In this document: positions 8,281 through 16,745 of the stretch, piece by piece | How positions within the stretch are numbered: position 1 is the stretch's first letter | How the letters are laid out: the number at the start of each line of letters is the position of its first letter | Origin: Burkholderiales bacterium | GTDB lineage: Bacteria; Pseudomonadota; Gammaproteobacteria; Burkholderiales; Casimicrobiaceae | NCBI GenBank assembly: GCA_025354075.1 | Contig: JANXNO010000189.1 | Span: 1 to 28,700 of the forward strand | DNA: 28,700 nt | Direction of reading: 5' to 3' | Notes under the pieces: model-generated | Told to the model about the DNA's origin: nothing | The model's database searches: none | Seen by the model: only the letters and a program-made list of their open reading frames with translations | Translations under genes and position numbers: made by a program

Positions 8281-8667
8281 CTACGAACCCGATTTCATGC
8301 CAGAACGAGTTTCGGCGCTTCTTTGGCACGCCAGACACCGGCGTGCGCTGGGATAGGCCAGTAGCCGCGCATAGCCAATCGCTTCACCGCAAGCTTCGCA
8401 TACACCGTAACAGCCATCAGATACTTTTTCAAGCGCGGCGGTTATATCCAAAAGCGCCACCGAGTGCCGCTCGGCATTTGCGATCAGCGTGTCTGCGTCA
8501 ACGTCCGCAGTGGTCCAGTCGGCGTCGCTGCGTGCGGTAATGGACGCATGTGTGGGGTCTTCAACGTGTAGCTCAGCGTTGAGGGTTACCTTGAGCAAGC
8601 GTTTGCGATCCTGAAGTAACTGTTTGAGGTCTTCTATCTGCGCGGATGTCAATGCAAATTGCGCCAT
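8281..8667 (-). CDS. DksA/TraR-type C4 zinc-finger protein
   Basis: A 128-aa protein with an N-terminal helical hairpin region and a C-terminal zinc finger CEAC-x17-CLAC, the DksA/TraR pattern. Members bind the secondary channel of RNA polymerase. The ATG at 8667 is chosen over a longer in-frame start at 8736 because AGGTGGAG lies just upstream and the protein then begins MAQFALTSAQIEDLKQLL, as family members do. The segment between the helices (ARSDADWTTADVDADT) does not show a clean copy of the DxxDxA tip of E. coli DksA, so its effect on transcription may differ. It is transcribed divergently from ccoI, and the FNR box at 8723-8736 lies 56 bp upstream of its start, so oxygen control of this gene is plausible. 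Zinc-finger family assignment is firm; function is inferred. Confidence 0.88.
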   Translation of the reverse strand: MAQFALTSAQIEDLKQLLQDRKRLLKVTLNAELHVEDPTHASITARSDADWTTADVDADTLIANAERHSVALLDITAALEKVSDGCYGVCEACGEAIGYARLLAYPSARRCLACQRSAETRSGMKSGS

Positions 8668-8722
8668 ATCTGCTCCACCTGTTTGTTGCTTTGCATGATG
8701 TGCGTAGTGCATCAAAACGGCA

Positions 8723-8771
8723 TTGACATTGATCAAGGCTTTTGCGCTCCGGCACGACTATCCTTGCAACG
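8723..8771 (+). promoter_or_regulatory. FNR/Anr-type box and class II promoter of ccoI
   Basis: TTGAC-ATTG-ATCAA at 8723-8736 matches the FNR consensus TTGAY-N4-RTCAA. With the box centred at -41.5, the -10 should fall at 8759-8764, and TATCCT is found exactly there, giving a start near 8771. The box is symmetric and also faces the divergent dksA-like gene: on that strand CATCAT occupies 8700-8695, again at -10 spacing. The site may therefore be bidirectional. Confidence 0.75.
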
Positions 8772-8785
8772 TGATTACAAGCCAG

Positions 8786-10993
8786 ATGCCTTTGGAGCCG
8801 ATTCAAGCGAAACATCCAGCCGATGTCTCGCACGTTCCATTGCGACGGGATGCCTGCATTCTTGATGTGTTCGACATGCACTGTGCGGCCTGCGCCGTCC
8901 TGATTGAGGATGGATTAGCGTCGACCGGTGGCGTTTCTCGTGTGCGCGTGCACTACGCCACACAACGCGCGCGTGTCACGTTTGATCCGACATTGACCAC
9001 CGTCGAAAAATTACTGAAGCGCATCGAAGATCTGGGCTACACCGCAGACACGGGTGCAGGCGTGGATCGCAGCAATATTGTACGCAGGCAACGGCATCGC
9101 CATACCTGGGGCTTTGGACTGTCCGCGCTCTGCGCCACGCAGGTCATGATGCTCACCTTACCCAGATTTTTAGCGGGTGCAGAAATGGAACCTGAGCTAG
9201 CGCCACTGCTGGATTGGGCGGCGTTTGCTTTGGTACTGCCTGTGATCGGCTGGACAGCGCGCCCGTTCTATCGAGGCGCACAGCGTGAGTTTCGCCTGAG
9301 ACGTCCGGGGATGGATTCTGCGGTGACGTTAGGAATCGCCTCCGCCTTTGTCGGCTCCATGTGGCATCTGTTGGCTGACACCGGGGTGTTGTACTTCGAT
9401 TCAGTTGCCATGTTTGTGGCGTTACTTCTCGGCGTACGCTGGCTGGAATGGGAGCAACGCGAACGCAGTCAGACCGTCATCCACGCAGCGAGTCGTCGCG
9501 AGCGATCGGTGGACGTCATGCGGTTCGATGCGACTCGGGCGGGGGAGCAGATGGAGCTCACGCCAGTAGACGCGGTGGTTGTTGGCGACAGACTCTGGAT
9601 CCGCACGGGAGAGGCCATTCCGGTTGATGCGATGATGGAAAGCGCGTTCGCCGACCTGGATGAATCACTGCTGACTGGAGAATCCGTGAGCATGCGCCGA
9701 CTCAGCGGGTGTGTCGTCAACGCGGGCGCAGTCAACACGGGCGCAGCAATCATCATTAGCGCGACGCACACGGTTGCAGCGAGCACCGAGCGACGCCTGA
9801 TGGATCTGGCTGATGATTCGATCAAGCCAGAATCGCTCGCTCTCGCCGATCTGGTGGCGCGCTATTTCATGCCTGCGCTGATGCTCGTGTCCGGTGCAAC
9901 GTTCGTTGCAATGTTGCCGTTAGGCACGGGCGTGGCCCTGGAGCGAGCCATCGCGGTGTTGATTATCAGTTGTCCCTGTGCGCTGGCATTGGCCGCACCC
10001 GCCGCACACGCCAAAGCATTTGCAGGTTTGCTGAGCCGTGGCGTCGTGTTGCGGCGAGCCGACGCGTTGGCACGCCTTGAGAAGGCAGACGCCTTTGTGC
10101 TCGACAAAACGGGCACGTTATCGATGCCAGAGGTTCAAGGGCTGGTCTCGCTCCGGGATGGATTCAGCGCATCTCGTGCGCTGGCAATTATTGCTGTTCT
10201 GGAGCGCGCCGCAAACCATCCACTTGCCACGGCGCTGCGGGCCATTGAGCTACCAGACGCCGCGGGATTGGCGGCAACAGATCTCAAGTGGAGTCCCGGA
10301 GAGGGCGTCTCGGGCGTAATTGACGGCGTTGCTTACCGCTTTGGTCGTGCTGAATTTGCAGGTGCTTTGGCCGAGGCAAGCGCAGGTCATGACGCAGCAA
10401 TGCGACTATGGCTTGCCGATAGACAGGGTATCGTCGGCGCGCTCGAAATCGCTGAGGTGCCCCGACCGGACGCGTTGCCACTGGTACGTGCCCTACAACG
10501 TCGTGGAAGCGTCGAAATACTCAGTGGAGATCATGAACAGAAGACGCTCGCGATTGCGAAGCTGCTCCAGATACCGATTGCAGCGGGCGCATTGTCTCCA
10601 GAGCAAAAGGCCCTACGTATCAGGCAACTGCAGACGGAAGGCCGAACGGTGGTGATGATGGGTGATGGCGTCAATGACAGCCTTGGCTTCGCAGGAGCCG
10701 ATATCGCCGTCGCGGTTTCCACAGCGACCGACGCAGCGCGCGCCAGCGCCGATATGGTTTGCGTGAGCCCTCGCCTCACGGCCATCGCCGAAGTCATTGA
10801 CTACTCGCGCACGGTGGGTTCGGTCGTGCGCGGAAATTTTGTCTGGTCCATCGCGTACAACCTCATTGCTATTCCGTTCGCGGTAGCTGGTGTCGTCAAC
10901 CCGCTCGTGGCAAGTGTTGGTATGGCGCTGAGCTCAGCGGTCGTGATGCTTAATGTGATGCGGCTCGACCGCGCTACCGGACGTCAAAGCTGA
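8786..10993 (+). CDS. ccoI: Copper-translocating P-type ATPase for cbb3 oxidase assembly (CcoI/FixI)
   Basis: A P1B-type ATPase of about 735 aa that exports Cu+ to the periplasmic side for insertion into the CuB site of cytochrome cbb3. An N-terminal HMA domain carries DMHCAAC (Cys33/Cys36). A membrane helix bundle follows, then the actuator loop with LTGES, the metal-site helix with S-C396-P-C398-A, phosphorylation motif D440-KTGT, the HP motif ANHPLA, hinge G626-DGVND and the last helices with MALSSAVVMLNVMRL. The frame could open at a TTG at 8723, but that codon lies inside the FNR box and upstream of the predicted transcription start. The ATG at 8786 is therefore preferred, although its Shine-Dalgarno is weak. 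The stop overlaps the ccoS start (TGATG). CcoI rather than housekeeping CopA is inferred from the ccoS/ccoN neighbours. Confidence 0.93.
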   Translation: MPLEPIQAKHPADVSHVPLRRDACILDVFDMHCAACAVLIEDGLASTGGVSRVRVHYATQRARVTFDPTLTTVEKLLKRIEDLGYTADTGAGVDRSNIVRRQRHRHTWGFGLSALCATQVMMLTLPRFLAGAEMEPELAPLLDWAAFALVLPVIGWTARPFYRGAQREFRLRRPGMDSAVTLGIASAFVGSMWHLLADTGVLYFDSVAMFVALLLGVRWLEWEQRERSQTVIHAASRRERSVDVMRFDATRAGEQMELTPVDAVVVGDRLWIRTGEAIPVDAMMESAFADLDESLLTGESVSMRRLSGCVVNAGAVNTGAAIIISATHTVAASTERRLMDLADDSIKPESLALADLVARYFMPALMLVSGATFVAMLPLGTGVALERAIAVLIISCPCALALAAPAAHAKAFAGLLSRGVVLRRADALARLEKADAFVLDKTGTLSMPEVQGLVSLRDGFSASRALAIIAVLERAANHPLATALRAIELPDAAGLAATDLKWSPGEGVSGVIDGVAYRFGRAEFAGALAEASAGHDAAMRLWLADRQGIVGALEIAEVPRPDALPLVRALQRRGSVEILSGDHEQKTLAIAKLLQIPIAAGALSPEQKALRIRQLQTEGRTVVMMGDGVNDSLGFAGADIAVAVSTATDAARASADMVCVSPRLTAIAEVIDYSRTVGSVVRGNFVWSIAYNLIAIPFAVAGVVNPLVASVGMALSSAVVMLNVMRLDRATGRQS

Positions 10994-11136
10994 TGGAGTC
11001 GCTATTTATTCTTATTCCGCTTGCTCTGATGCTTGCTGTGATCATAGGTGCGGCATTCTGGTGGTCGACCACATCCGGCCAATTTGACGATTTGGAGGAA
11101 GCAGGCCGTAGCGTGATTGACGACAACGACCGCTAG
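10993..11136 (+). CDS. ccoS: Cbb3 oxidase assembly protein CcoS
   Basis: A 47-aa protein too short for most ORF cut-offs. It begins MESLFILIPLALMLAVIIG, a single N-terminal membrane helix, followed by AAFWWSTTSGQFDDLE. The G-Q-F-D-D-L-E motif after the helix is the CcoS signature. A short acidic tail ends in DDNDR. The ATG overlaps the ccoI stop (TGATG), so translation is coupled. CcoS is needed for a mature, cofactor-loaded cbb3 oxidase in Rhodobacter-type systems. The ccoI-ccoS order is conserved. About 110 bp separate it from ccoN, and that gap holds a second FNR promoter. Confidence 0.93.
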   Translation: MESLFILIPLALMLAVIIGAAFWWSTTSGQFDDLEEAGRSVIDDNDR

Positions 11137-11167
11137 CGTCGGCCAGCGACCCTCAAATAGCCGCGAC

Positions 11168-11216
11168 TTGATACGCGTCAACATACTGCGCGTCAGGCCT
11201 CGCTATCGTTCTCCCA
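11168..11216 (+). promoter_or_regulatory. FNR/Anr-type box and class II promoter of ccoNOQP
   Basis: TTGAT-ACGC-GTCAA at 11168-11181 fits TTGAY-N4-RTCAA. The expected -10 for a box centred at -41.5 is 11204-11209, where TATCGT is found, giving a start near 11216 and a leader of about 34 nt before the ccoN ATG. The leader carries ACGGAGT as ribosome binding site. Hence the structural oxidase genes have their own anaerobically activated promoter downstream of ccoIS. Confidence 0.75.
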
Positions 11217-11249
11217 CAGAAATGGTCGCTGACAGAACGGAGTTACACA

Positions 11250-12725
11250 ATGGGGAATGACCGCGCGATAAGCGCCGAACACGAGATATACAACTACAAA
11301 GTTGTGTACCAGTTCTCAATAGCCACAGTGCTGTGGGGCATAGTGGGCATGCTGGTTGGTGTGATCATCGCTGCGCAGTTGGTGTGGCCTGAGCTCAATG
11401 CGCATGAATATCTGAACTTCGGTCGCCTGCGCCCCCTGCATACCAACGCGGTGATTTTTGCGTTTGGTGGATGCGCGCTGTTTGCCTCATCCTACTACGT
11501 GGTGCAGCGTACCTGTCACGTGCCGCTGTTTGCGCCGAAGCTGGCGGCTTTTACATTTTGGGGCTGGCAGCTGGTGATCGTGCTGGCCGCCATCACGCTG
11601 CCGTTGGGCATCACCAGTAGCAAGGAATACGCTGAGCTTGAGTGGCCCATCGACATTCTGATTGCCGTGGTCTGGGTCTCGTATGCGGTCGTATTTTTTG
11701 GCACGCTTGCCAAACGCCGCACCTCGCACATTTATGTGGCTAACTGGTTCTTTGGCGCATTCATATTGACCATCGCACTACTGCACATCGTCAACAGTGC
11801 AGCCATCCCGGTGTCAATGACGAAATCGTATTCCGCATATGCCGGCGTTCAGGACGCAATGATCCAGTGGTGGTACGGGCACAACGCCGTCGGGTTCTTC
11901 CTCACAGCCGGGTTCCTCGGCATCATGTACTACTTCGTACCAAAGCAGGCAGAGCGTCCGGTGTATTCGTATCGCTTATCGGTTGTGCACTTTTGGGCGC
12001 TGATCTTCACCTATATGTGGGCCGGTCCGCACCACTTGCATTACACAGCGCTGCCTGACTGGACGCAATCGATTGGTATGGTCTTCTCGCTGGTGCTGCT
12101 GGCACCGTCGTGGGGCGGCATGATCAACGGCATGATGACGCTGTCCGGTGCGTGGCACAAGCTGCGTGACGACCCGATTCTCAAGTTCCTCGTGACCTCA
12201 CTTTCGTTCTACGGCATGTCGACCTTTGAGGGGCCAATGATGTCGATCAAGACCGTCAACGCGCTTTCGCACTACACCGACTGGACTATCGGGCATGTGC
12301 ATTCTGGCGCTTTGGGCTGGGTCGCGTTCGTGTCGATCGGGGCGATCTATTACATGATCCCGCGTCTGGTCGGCAAAGAAAAAATGTACAGCACCAAGCT
12401 CATCGAAATTCACTTCTGGGTAGCAACGTTTGCCATCGTCCTCTACATCGCCTCAATGTGGATCTCGGGTGTTATGCAGGGCCTGATGTGGCGTGCGGTG
12501 AACGCCGATGGAACGTTGACTTACAGCTTTGTTGAAGCGGTTAAGAGCAGCTATCCGTTCTGGTTCATCCGGTTTGTGGGCGGTCTGCTGTTCTTCAGCA
12601 GCATGTTCCTCATGGCCTACAACGTCTACATGACGGTACGGGGGGCGAAAGTGGCGCAGGCCGTGGTGCCGCCGCCCGTTACCGGTGCAGCGTTTGCGGG
12701 CTCACCGTTACCTGTAGCTGCGTAG
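11250..12725 (+). CDS. ccoN: Cytochrome cbb3 oxidase catalytic subunit I
   Basis: The 491-aa polytopic inner-membrane subunit reduces O2 at the haem b3-CuB centre and pumps protons. Visible ligands are His64 (RPLHTN) for the low-spin haem, CuB ligands His211 (YGHNAVGFF) and His261/His262 (GPHHLHY), and His349/His351 (IGHVHSG) for haems. Tyr255 in TYMWAGPHH fits the cbb3-specific cross-linked tyrosine (Tyr251-His207 in P. stutzeri, a constant offset of 4). About 12 hydrophobic helices are present. The C-terminus is a Pro/Ala-rich tail. The start ATG follows ACGGAGT. It is first in a tight ccoNOQP operon, with 10 bp to ccoO, behind its own FNR box. Length and motifs are normal for the family. 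Confidence 0.98.
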   Translation: MGNDRAISAEHEIYNYKVVYQFSIATVLWGIVGMLVGVIIAAQLVWPELNAHEYLNFGRLRPLHTNAVIFAFGGCALFASSYYVVQRTCHVPLFAPKLAAFTFWGWQLVIVLAAITLPLGITSSKEYAELEWPIDILIAVVWVSYAVVFFGTLAKRRTSHIYVANWFFGAFILTIALLHIVNSAAIPVSMTKSYSAYAGVQDAMIQWWYGHNAVGFFLTAGFLGIMYYFVPKQAERPVYSYRLSVVHFWALIFTYMWAGPHHLHYTALPDWTQSIGMVFSLVLLAPSWGGMINGMMTLSGAWHKLRDDPILKFLVTSLSFYGMSTFEGPMMSIKTVNALSHYTDWTIGHVHSGALGWVAFVSIGAIYYMIPRLVGKEKMYSTKLIEIHFWVATFAIVLYIASMWISGVMQGLMWRAVNADGTLTYSFVEAVKSSYPFWFIRFVGGLLFFSSMFLMAYNVYMTVRGAKVAQAVVPPPVTGAAFAGSPLPVAA

Positions 12726-12735
12726 GAAGACCATC

Positions 12736-13356
12736 ATGAAATTCACACACGACACTATTGAGCGTAAGACGGGCCTGCTAATCGCACTGGTCATCTTCGT
12801 CGTCAGTATCGGTGGACTGGTAGAAATCGTTCCCCTGTTTTTCCAGAAAAACCTGATCGAACCGGTCGCAGGCCTCAAGCCCTACGATCCCCTGCGTCTG
12901 GTAGGTCGCGACATTTATGTGCGTGAGGGTTGCTACAACTGTCACTCTCAGATGATTCGCCCCTTCCGCGCTGAAACCGAGCGTTACGGGCCCTACTCTG
13001 TGGCTGGTGAGTTTGTCTATGACCGCCCCTTTCAGTGGGGCAGCAAGCGCACCGGGCCCGATCTCGCCCGCGTTGGTGGCCGCTATAGCGATGAGTGGCA
13101 TCGCTTGCACCTGGACAATCCTCGCGCGGTGGTGCCGGACTCCAACATGCCGCGCTACGACTTCCTTGATCGCCCGATAACAGGCCCCGAGGTAAGCAGA
13201 CGCATGAAGGTGCTGAAAATGCTGGGCCATCCCTACACGGATGAAGAAATAGCAAACGCGGGCGCGACAATAAAAGACAAAACCGAGCTCGATGCGCTAG
13301 TCGCTTATCTTCAAGGGCTAGGCATCCAAATCAAAGCATCGAAGGGGCAGTCGTGA
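12736..13356 (+). CDS. ccoO: Cytochrome cbb3 oxidase subunit II (monohaem cytochrome c)
   Basis: A 206-aa membrane-anchored cytochrome c that passes electrons from CcoP to CcoN. One N-terminal helix (about 12-36, [20 protein letters not shown]) is followed by a periplasmic domain with one haem c site, C66-Y-N-C69-H70 ([14 protein letters not shown]). A distal Met in SNMPRYDFL is the likely axial ligand. The ATG follows AGGAAG. The 3' end overlaps ccoQ by 4 bp (GTGA). Size and motif order match CcoO/FixO. Confidence 0.98.
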   Translation: MKFTHDTIERKTGLLIALVIFVVSIGGLVEIVPLFFQKNLIEPVAGLKPYDPLRLVGRDIYVREGCYNCHSQMIRPFRAETERYGPYSVAGEFVYDRPFQWGSKRTGPDLARVGGRYSDEWHRLHLDNPRAVVPDSNMPRYDFLDRPITGPEVSRRMKVLKMLGHPYTDEEIANAGATIKDKTELDALVAYLQGLGIQIKASKGQS

Positions 13357-13529
13357 ACGAACTCAGAAGTATTGTGACCGTCATTTCTTTTTTGACATTC
13401 ATCGGCATCATCTGGTGGGCATGGCGACCTGGCAGCAAACAGCAGGCAGAGATTGTGATGAGCGACATGCTCCTCGACGATGACCGCAAACCGTCTCCTC
13501 CCAACACACGTCGGGGAGTCGGGAAATGA
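13353..13529 (+). CDS. ccoQ: Cbb3 oxidase subunit CcoQ
   Basis: A 58-aa small membrane subunit read from a GTG start that overlaps the ccoO stop (GTGA). Its own stop overlaps the ccoP ATG (ATGA). A single hydrophobic helix at about residues 7-23 ([17 protein letters not shown]) is followed by a hydrophilic tail with an acidic patch (DMLLDDDRK) and Pro/Arg residues. CcoQ stabilises the interaction of CcoP with the CcoNO core. Identification rests on position, size and the single helix with aromatic end (WWAW), all typical of CcoQ/FixQ. Confidence 0.9.
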   Translation: MNELRSIVTVISFLTFIGIIWWAWRPGSKQQAEIVMSDMLLDDDRKPSPPNTRRGVGK

Positions 13530-14476
13530 ACGACCTGCTGGGATCGGGTTTTCTGGCACCCGGATGGGGGTGGTACGTCGCTATCCTGACGGTGCTCAGC
13601 CTGCTCGCCTGTTTGTGGATCCTGCGCGCCAACAGCACGAAGAAAGCAGCCACCGGCGAAGTAAAACTGCATGGTCAGAACGAGTGGGATGGCTTGCGCG
13701 AGTACGACAACCCACTGCCGAAATGGTGGTCGAATCTCTTCTATATCACGGTGATTTTCGCGTTTGCGTACTTACTGCTCTACCCTGGTTTGATCGTGAC
13801 TAACGGACTGCTCGGATGGAGCACCGCGTCGCTGTATCGCGACGAGGTAAAGGAAATGAAAGCCGAAACAGATCCCATTTTTGACGCGTACTCGAAACAG
13901 GATGTGAAGACGGTATCCGCCGACAAAGGTGCCCTGAAAATTGGGGCAAGACTATTCCAGACCTACTGTGTGCAATGTCACGGCACCGACATGCGCGGCT
14001 CGAAAGGTTTTCCGAATCTCGTAGATAACGATTGGCTGTATCCAGGAACGCCGGAGGGGATCAAGACCACGATCCTCGAAGGCCGCAACGGTATGATGCC
14101 AGCGTTTGCGAGCGTGCTCAAACCTGACCAGATCACTGACGCGGCTCAATATGTATTGTCGCTTTCAGGCCGCTCCACCGCGCCCGACGCAGTGGGGCGT
14201 GGCGAGGTCACCTTCAAGCAGATTTGCTCTGCCTGCCATGGCCTGGACGGCAAAGGCAATGTCGCTCTCGGTGCGCCGAATCTGACCGATTCGATCTGGC
14301 TCTACGGCGGGAGTCTCGCCACTATTGTGGAGACGCTGAACAAAGGGCGGCAGGGTCAGATGCCTGCACAGAAAGATACGCTGGGCGAGGCGCGAGTGCA
14401 CCTCCTGGCTGCCTACGTATACGCGCAATCGCAAGAACAGGCGCAGTCGCAGCCGCAGTCCAACCGTAAGCCTTAG
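13526..14476 (+). CDS. ccoP: Cytochrome cbb3 oxidase subunit III (dihaem cytochrome c)
   Basis: A 316-aa membrane-anchored dihaem cytochrome that receives electrons from the bc1 complex or soluble cytochrome c. Two hydrophobic segments (about 14-34 and 70-93) flank the conserved DGLREYDNPLPKWW motif. The haem c sites are C148-VQ-C151-H152 and C234-SA-C237-H238, with GMMPAF and QGQMPA supplying the likely Met ligands. The C-terminus carries a Gln-rich tail (QSQEQAQSQPQ) beyond the second cytochrome domain. The start ATG overlaps the ccoQ stop. 21 bp separate it from ccoG. Confidence 0.98.
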   Translation: MNDLLGSGFLAPGWGWYVAILTVLSLLACLWILRANSTKKAATGEVKLHGQNEWDGLREYDNPLPKWWSNLFYITVIFAFAYLLLYPGLIVTNGLLGWSTASLYRDEVKEMKAETDPIFDAYSKQDVKTVSADKGALKIGARLFQTYCVQCHGTDMRGSKGFPNLVDNDWLYPGTPEGIKTTILEGRNGMMPAFASVLKPDQITDAAQYVLSLSGRSTAPDAVGRGEVTFKQICSACHGLDGKGNVALGAPNLTDSIWLYGGSLATIVETLNKGRQGQMPAQKDTLGEARVHLLAAYVYAQSQEQAQSQPQSNRKP

Positions 14477-14497
14477 TTCAGGAAGCAGCAACACCCC

Positions 14498-15898
14498 ATG
14501 AGCAACGTAGCGGGCGAGACGAAGGTTGTCTCGCTCTATCAATCGCAGAAAAAAATCTACGCTAAATCTGTTGTTGGTCGCTTCGCCAACCTGCGGGTGT
14601 TCATGGTGTTCTTTACGCAGGCCATTTTTTATGGGCTCGCGTGGTTGCCTTGGAATGGCCGACAGGCGGTGCTTTTTGACCTGAATGCTCGTAAGTTCTA
14701 CATATTCGACTGGGTGTTCTGGCCGCAGGATGTCCTGTATCTGACCTTCATTTTGATTGTCTCTGCCTACGCGCTGTTCTTTGTCACCGCGATTGCCGGG
14801 CGCGTGTTCTGCGGCTACGCTTGCCCGCAGACGGTGTACACCGAAATTTTCATGTGGATTGAGAATAAATTTGAGGGTGATCGCGGCGCGCGCATCAAAC
14901 TTGATCAGTCCCCGATGTCGGCGAACAAGCTGTGGCGTAAAGGCGGCAAGCACTTTTTTTGGGTGCTGATCGGTTTGTGGACGGGCTTCACGTTTGTTGG
15001 CTATTTCACGCCGATTCACACGCTGATGCACGAGGTGCTCTCGTTGTCAACAGGCCCATGGGAAACATTCTGGATATTTTTCTATGCGTTTGCGACTTGG
15101 GGGAATGCCGGCTTCATGCGCGAGCAGGTGTGCAAATACATGTGCCCTTACGCGCGCTTTCAGAGCGTGATGTTTGACCGGGACACGATGATCGTCACAT
15201 ACGATCAGGCGCGTGGCGAACCACGCGGTGGCCGAAAAAAATCAGCTGACCCCGCAGCGCTAAATCTCGGCTCCTGCGTTGACTGTTCGCTATGCGTTCA
15301 GGTGTGTCCAACCGGCATTGATATTCGCCAGGGCCTGCAGTACGAGTGCATTGGCTGCTCGGCGTGCATTGACGTGTGCGATACCGTCATGGACAAGATG
15401 AGCTACCCGCGTGGCCTGATTCGGTATTCCACCGAGAACGCGCTTGAAAAACACTGGGATATGGCGGCTATCCGCACCCACATGCTGCGCCCGCGAATCA
15501 TCGTTTACTTTAGCGTGCTGATGCTGCTGGTCGGTGGACTGGCTGCATCTCTGATCTTGCGCAGCCCGCTCAAGGTTGATGTCATTCGCGATCAGCGGGT
15601 GCTGGCGCGTGAGGTTGAAGGACGCTACATTGAAAATATTTACAAACTCAACGTGATGAACACGGCGGAGCGGGCGCAGCGTTTTTTGGTGACGGTGGAC
15701 GGACTGCCCGACGCGGAAATTAATCGGGGTGGTTTGATCAGCGCAGAGCCTGCCTCCACGGCAGCTTCGAGTGTCGCAGTGCGCATTCCAGTTGACGCGG
15801 TTAAGCCCGGAAGCCATACCATTCATTTCAAAGTTCAGTCGGAACTGGACGCTGCCGTCAGCGTCACGGAAAAGACTGTGTTTTTAGTTCCGAGGTAG
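14498..15898 (+). CDS. ccoG: Cbb3 oxidase accessory Fe-S protein CcoG (RdxA/FixG)
   Basis: A 466-aa inner-membrane protein proposed to reduce Cu(II) to Cu(I) for the cbb3 copper centre. About five membrane helices are present, four in the N-terminal half and one near 330-350. Conserved FCGYACPQT (C105, C109) and CKYMCPYARFQS (C212, C216) lie next to helices. Two ferredoxin-type clusters follow: C260-x2-C263-x2-C266-x3-C270-P and C284-x2-C287-x2-C290-x3-C294. The C-terminal periplasmic part is an Ig-like domain. Translation starts at the ATG after AGGAAGC. It is followed by ccoH with 3 bp between them, so the accessory genes continue the operon. Confidence 0.96.
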   Translation: MSNVAGETKVVSLYQSQKKIYAKSVVGRFANLRVFMVFFTQAIFYGLAWLPWNGRQAVLFDLNARKFYIFDWVFWPQDVLYLTFILIVSAYALFFVTAIAGRVFCGYACPQTVYTEIFMWIENKFEGDRGARIKLDQSPMSANKLWRKGGKHFFWVLIGLWTGFTFVGYFTPIHTLMHEVLSLSTGPWETFWIFFYAFATWGNAGFMREQVCKYMCPYARFQSVMFDRDTMIVTYDQARGEPRGGRKKSADPAALNLGSCVDCSLCVQVCPTGIDIRQGLQYECIGCSACIDVCDTVMDKMSYPRGLIRYSTENALEKHWDMAAIRTHMLRPRIIVYFSVLMLLVGGLAASLILRSPLKVDVIRDQRVLAREVEGRYIENIYKLNVMNTAERAQRFLVTVDGLPDAEINRGGLISAEPASTAASSVAVRIPVDAVKPGSHTIHFKVQSELDAAVSVTEKTVFLVPR

Positions 15899-15901
15899 CT
15901 C

Positions 15902-16384
15902 ATGAATTCGTCAACAACTGTCCCCACCATCGTGCCCGTGAGCCGCTGGATTTGGCCGGGTATCCTGATCGCGGGGCCAGCATCGGTGATTGTTGCCTGC
16001 ATCATCACCGCCTACTTCGTTGTTCAGCATCCCGACGGCCTGGTGGCAAGCGATTACTACAAGCAAGGCAAGGCAATTAATGCACAGCTTGCACAACTGC
16101 ATCGCGCCGAACAGCTGGGCTTGAGCAGTATGAAAATGGTTTCGACGGATCGAGCGGTTCTAATCACGTTTCCTGATTCGCCGCTTCGTGACCGCATTGA
16201 TGTCGTGCTTGCACATCCGGTCGACGCCGACCTTGATATTCGCGCCATCGTGTCGCCGAGCGAGACAGGCGTGTACGAGATTCCAGTGCAAAAGAAGCTC
16301 ACCGAGCGGCGACGTGTGGTCGTCACTGACGCACCCGTGCGTAGCTGGCGGGTGGAATCGCTGCTCCTTCCCGCGCGGCCCTAG
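15902..16384 (+). CDS. ccoH: Cbb3 oxidase assembly protein CcoH (FixH family)
   Basis: A 160-aa protein with one N-terminal membrane helix (about 18-40, WPGILIAGPASVIVACIITAY) followed by the FixH signature segment HPDGLVASDYYKQGKAINA. The remainder is a periplasmic beta-rich domain. CcoH binds the cbb3 complex and promotes late assembly, probably with CcoI-delivered copper. It starts 3 bp after the ccoG stop. Size and order (ccoG-ccoH) are as expected. Confidence 0.93.
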   Translation: MNSSTTVPTIVPVSRWIWPGILIAGPASVIVACIITAYFVVQHPDGLVASDYYKQGKAINAQLAQLHRAEQLGLSSMKMVSTDRAVLITFPDSPLRDRIDVVLAHPVDADLDIRAIVSPSETGVYEIPVQKKLTERRRVVVTDAPVRSWRVESLLLPARP

Positions 16385-16416
16385 AGCGCTACACGTTCGT
16401 TGGTAAAGGAGGATGC

Positions 16417-16674
16417 ATGAAGTTCAACGCCGCTACCTGGGGTGCCGTCCTGTGGCCCGCCTTTCTCGGGGCAGCGCTGGCTGATGCCATCCTGTTTACG
16501 TTGATAGATCCTGAGACCATTGTTCTTTTCGGCGTGCATCCTGGCGTGTCTCGACCGGCAGCTTATACAGTAGGATTTTTTGGGTTCTGGTGCATCATTG
16601 TGGCTGCCAGCGTGACGACCCTGTGGTTACACGCGGACAACGCAGAAAAATCGAAGTACGCGCCGCTGCGCTGA
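16417..16674 (+). CDS. Small two-helix membrane protein in the cco cluster
   Basis: An 85-aa protein I cannot assign to a named family with certainty. Two hydrophobic stretches are seen (about 10-28, GAVLWPAFLGAALADAILF, and 49-68, AAYTVGFFGFWCIIVAASV), separated by a short loop containing DPETIVLFGVHPG. The C-terminus is basic and hydrophilic (HADNAEKSKYAPLR). The ribosome binding site is strong (AAAGGAGG, 6 nt before ATG). It lies 32 bp after ccoH and before hemN on the same strand, so it is probably part of the cco transcript. A role in cbb3 assembly or as an extra small subunit is inference from context only. Confidence 0.85.
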   Translation: MKFNAATWGAVLWPAFLGAALADAILFTLIDPETIVLFGVHPGVSRPAAYTVGFFGFWCIIVAASVTTLWLHADNAEKSKYAPLR

Positions 16675-16745
16675 TTTGGGTCAACAACAACGCTCCATGT
16701 CAGGTCGATACTCGTAGCGTCTTCAACAGATTTTCAGCATTTGCC

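Noticed and set aside
8723..8785. TTG start at 8723 for ccoI
   Set aside because: The codon is part of the FNR box and lies upstream of the predicted transcription start. The added residues are not HMA-domain sequence.
14165..15031. Open frame of 288 codons on the minus strand over ccoP/ccoG
   Set aside because: It overlaps two well-supported genes and has no family motifs.
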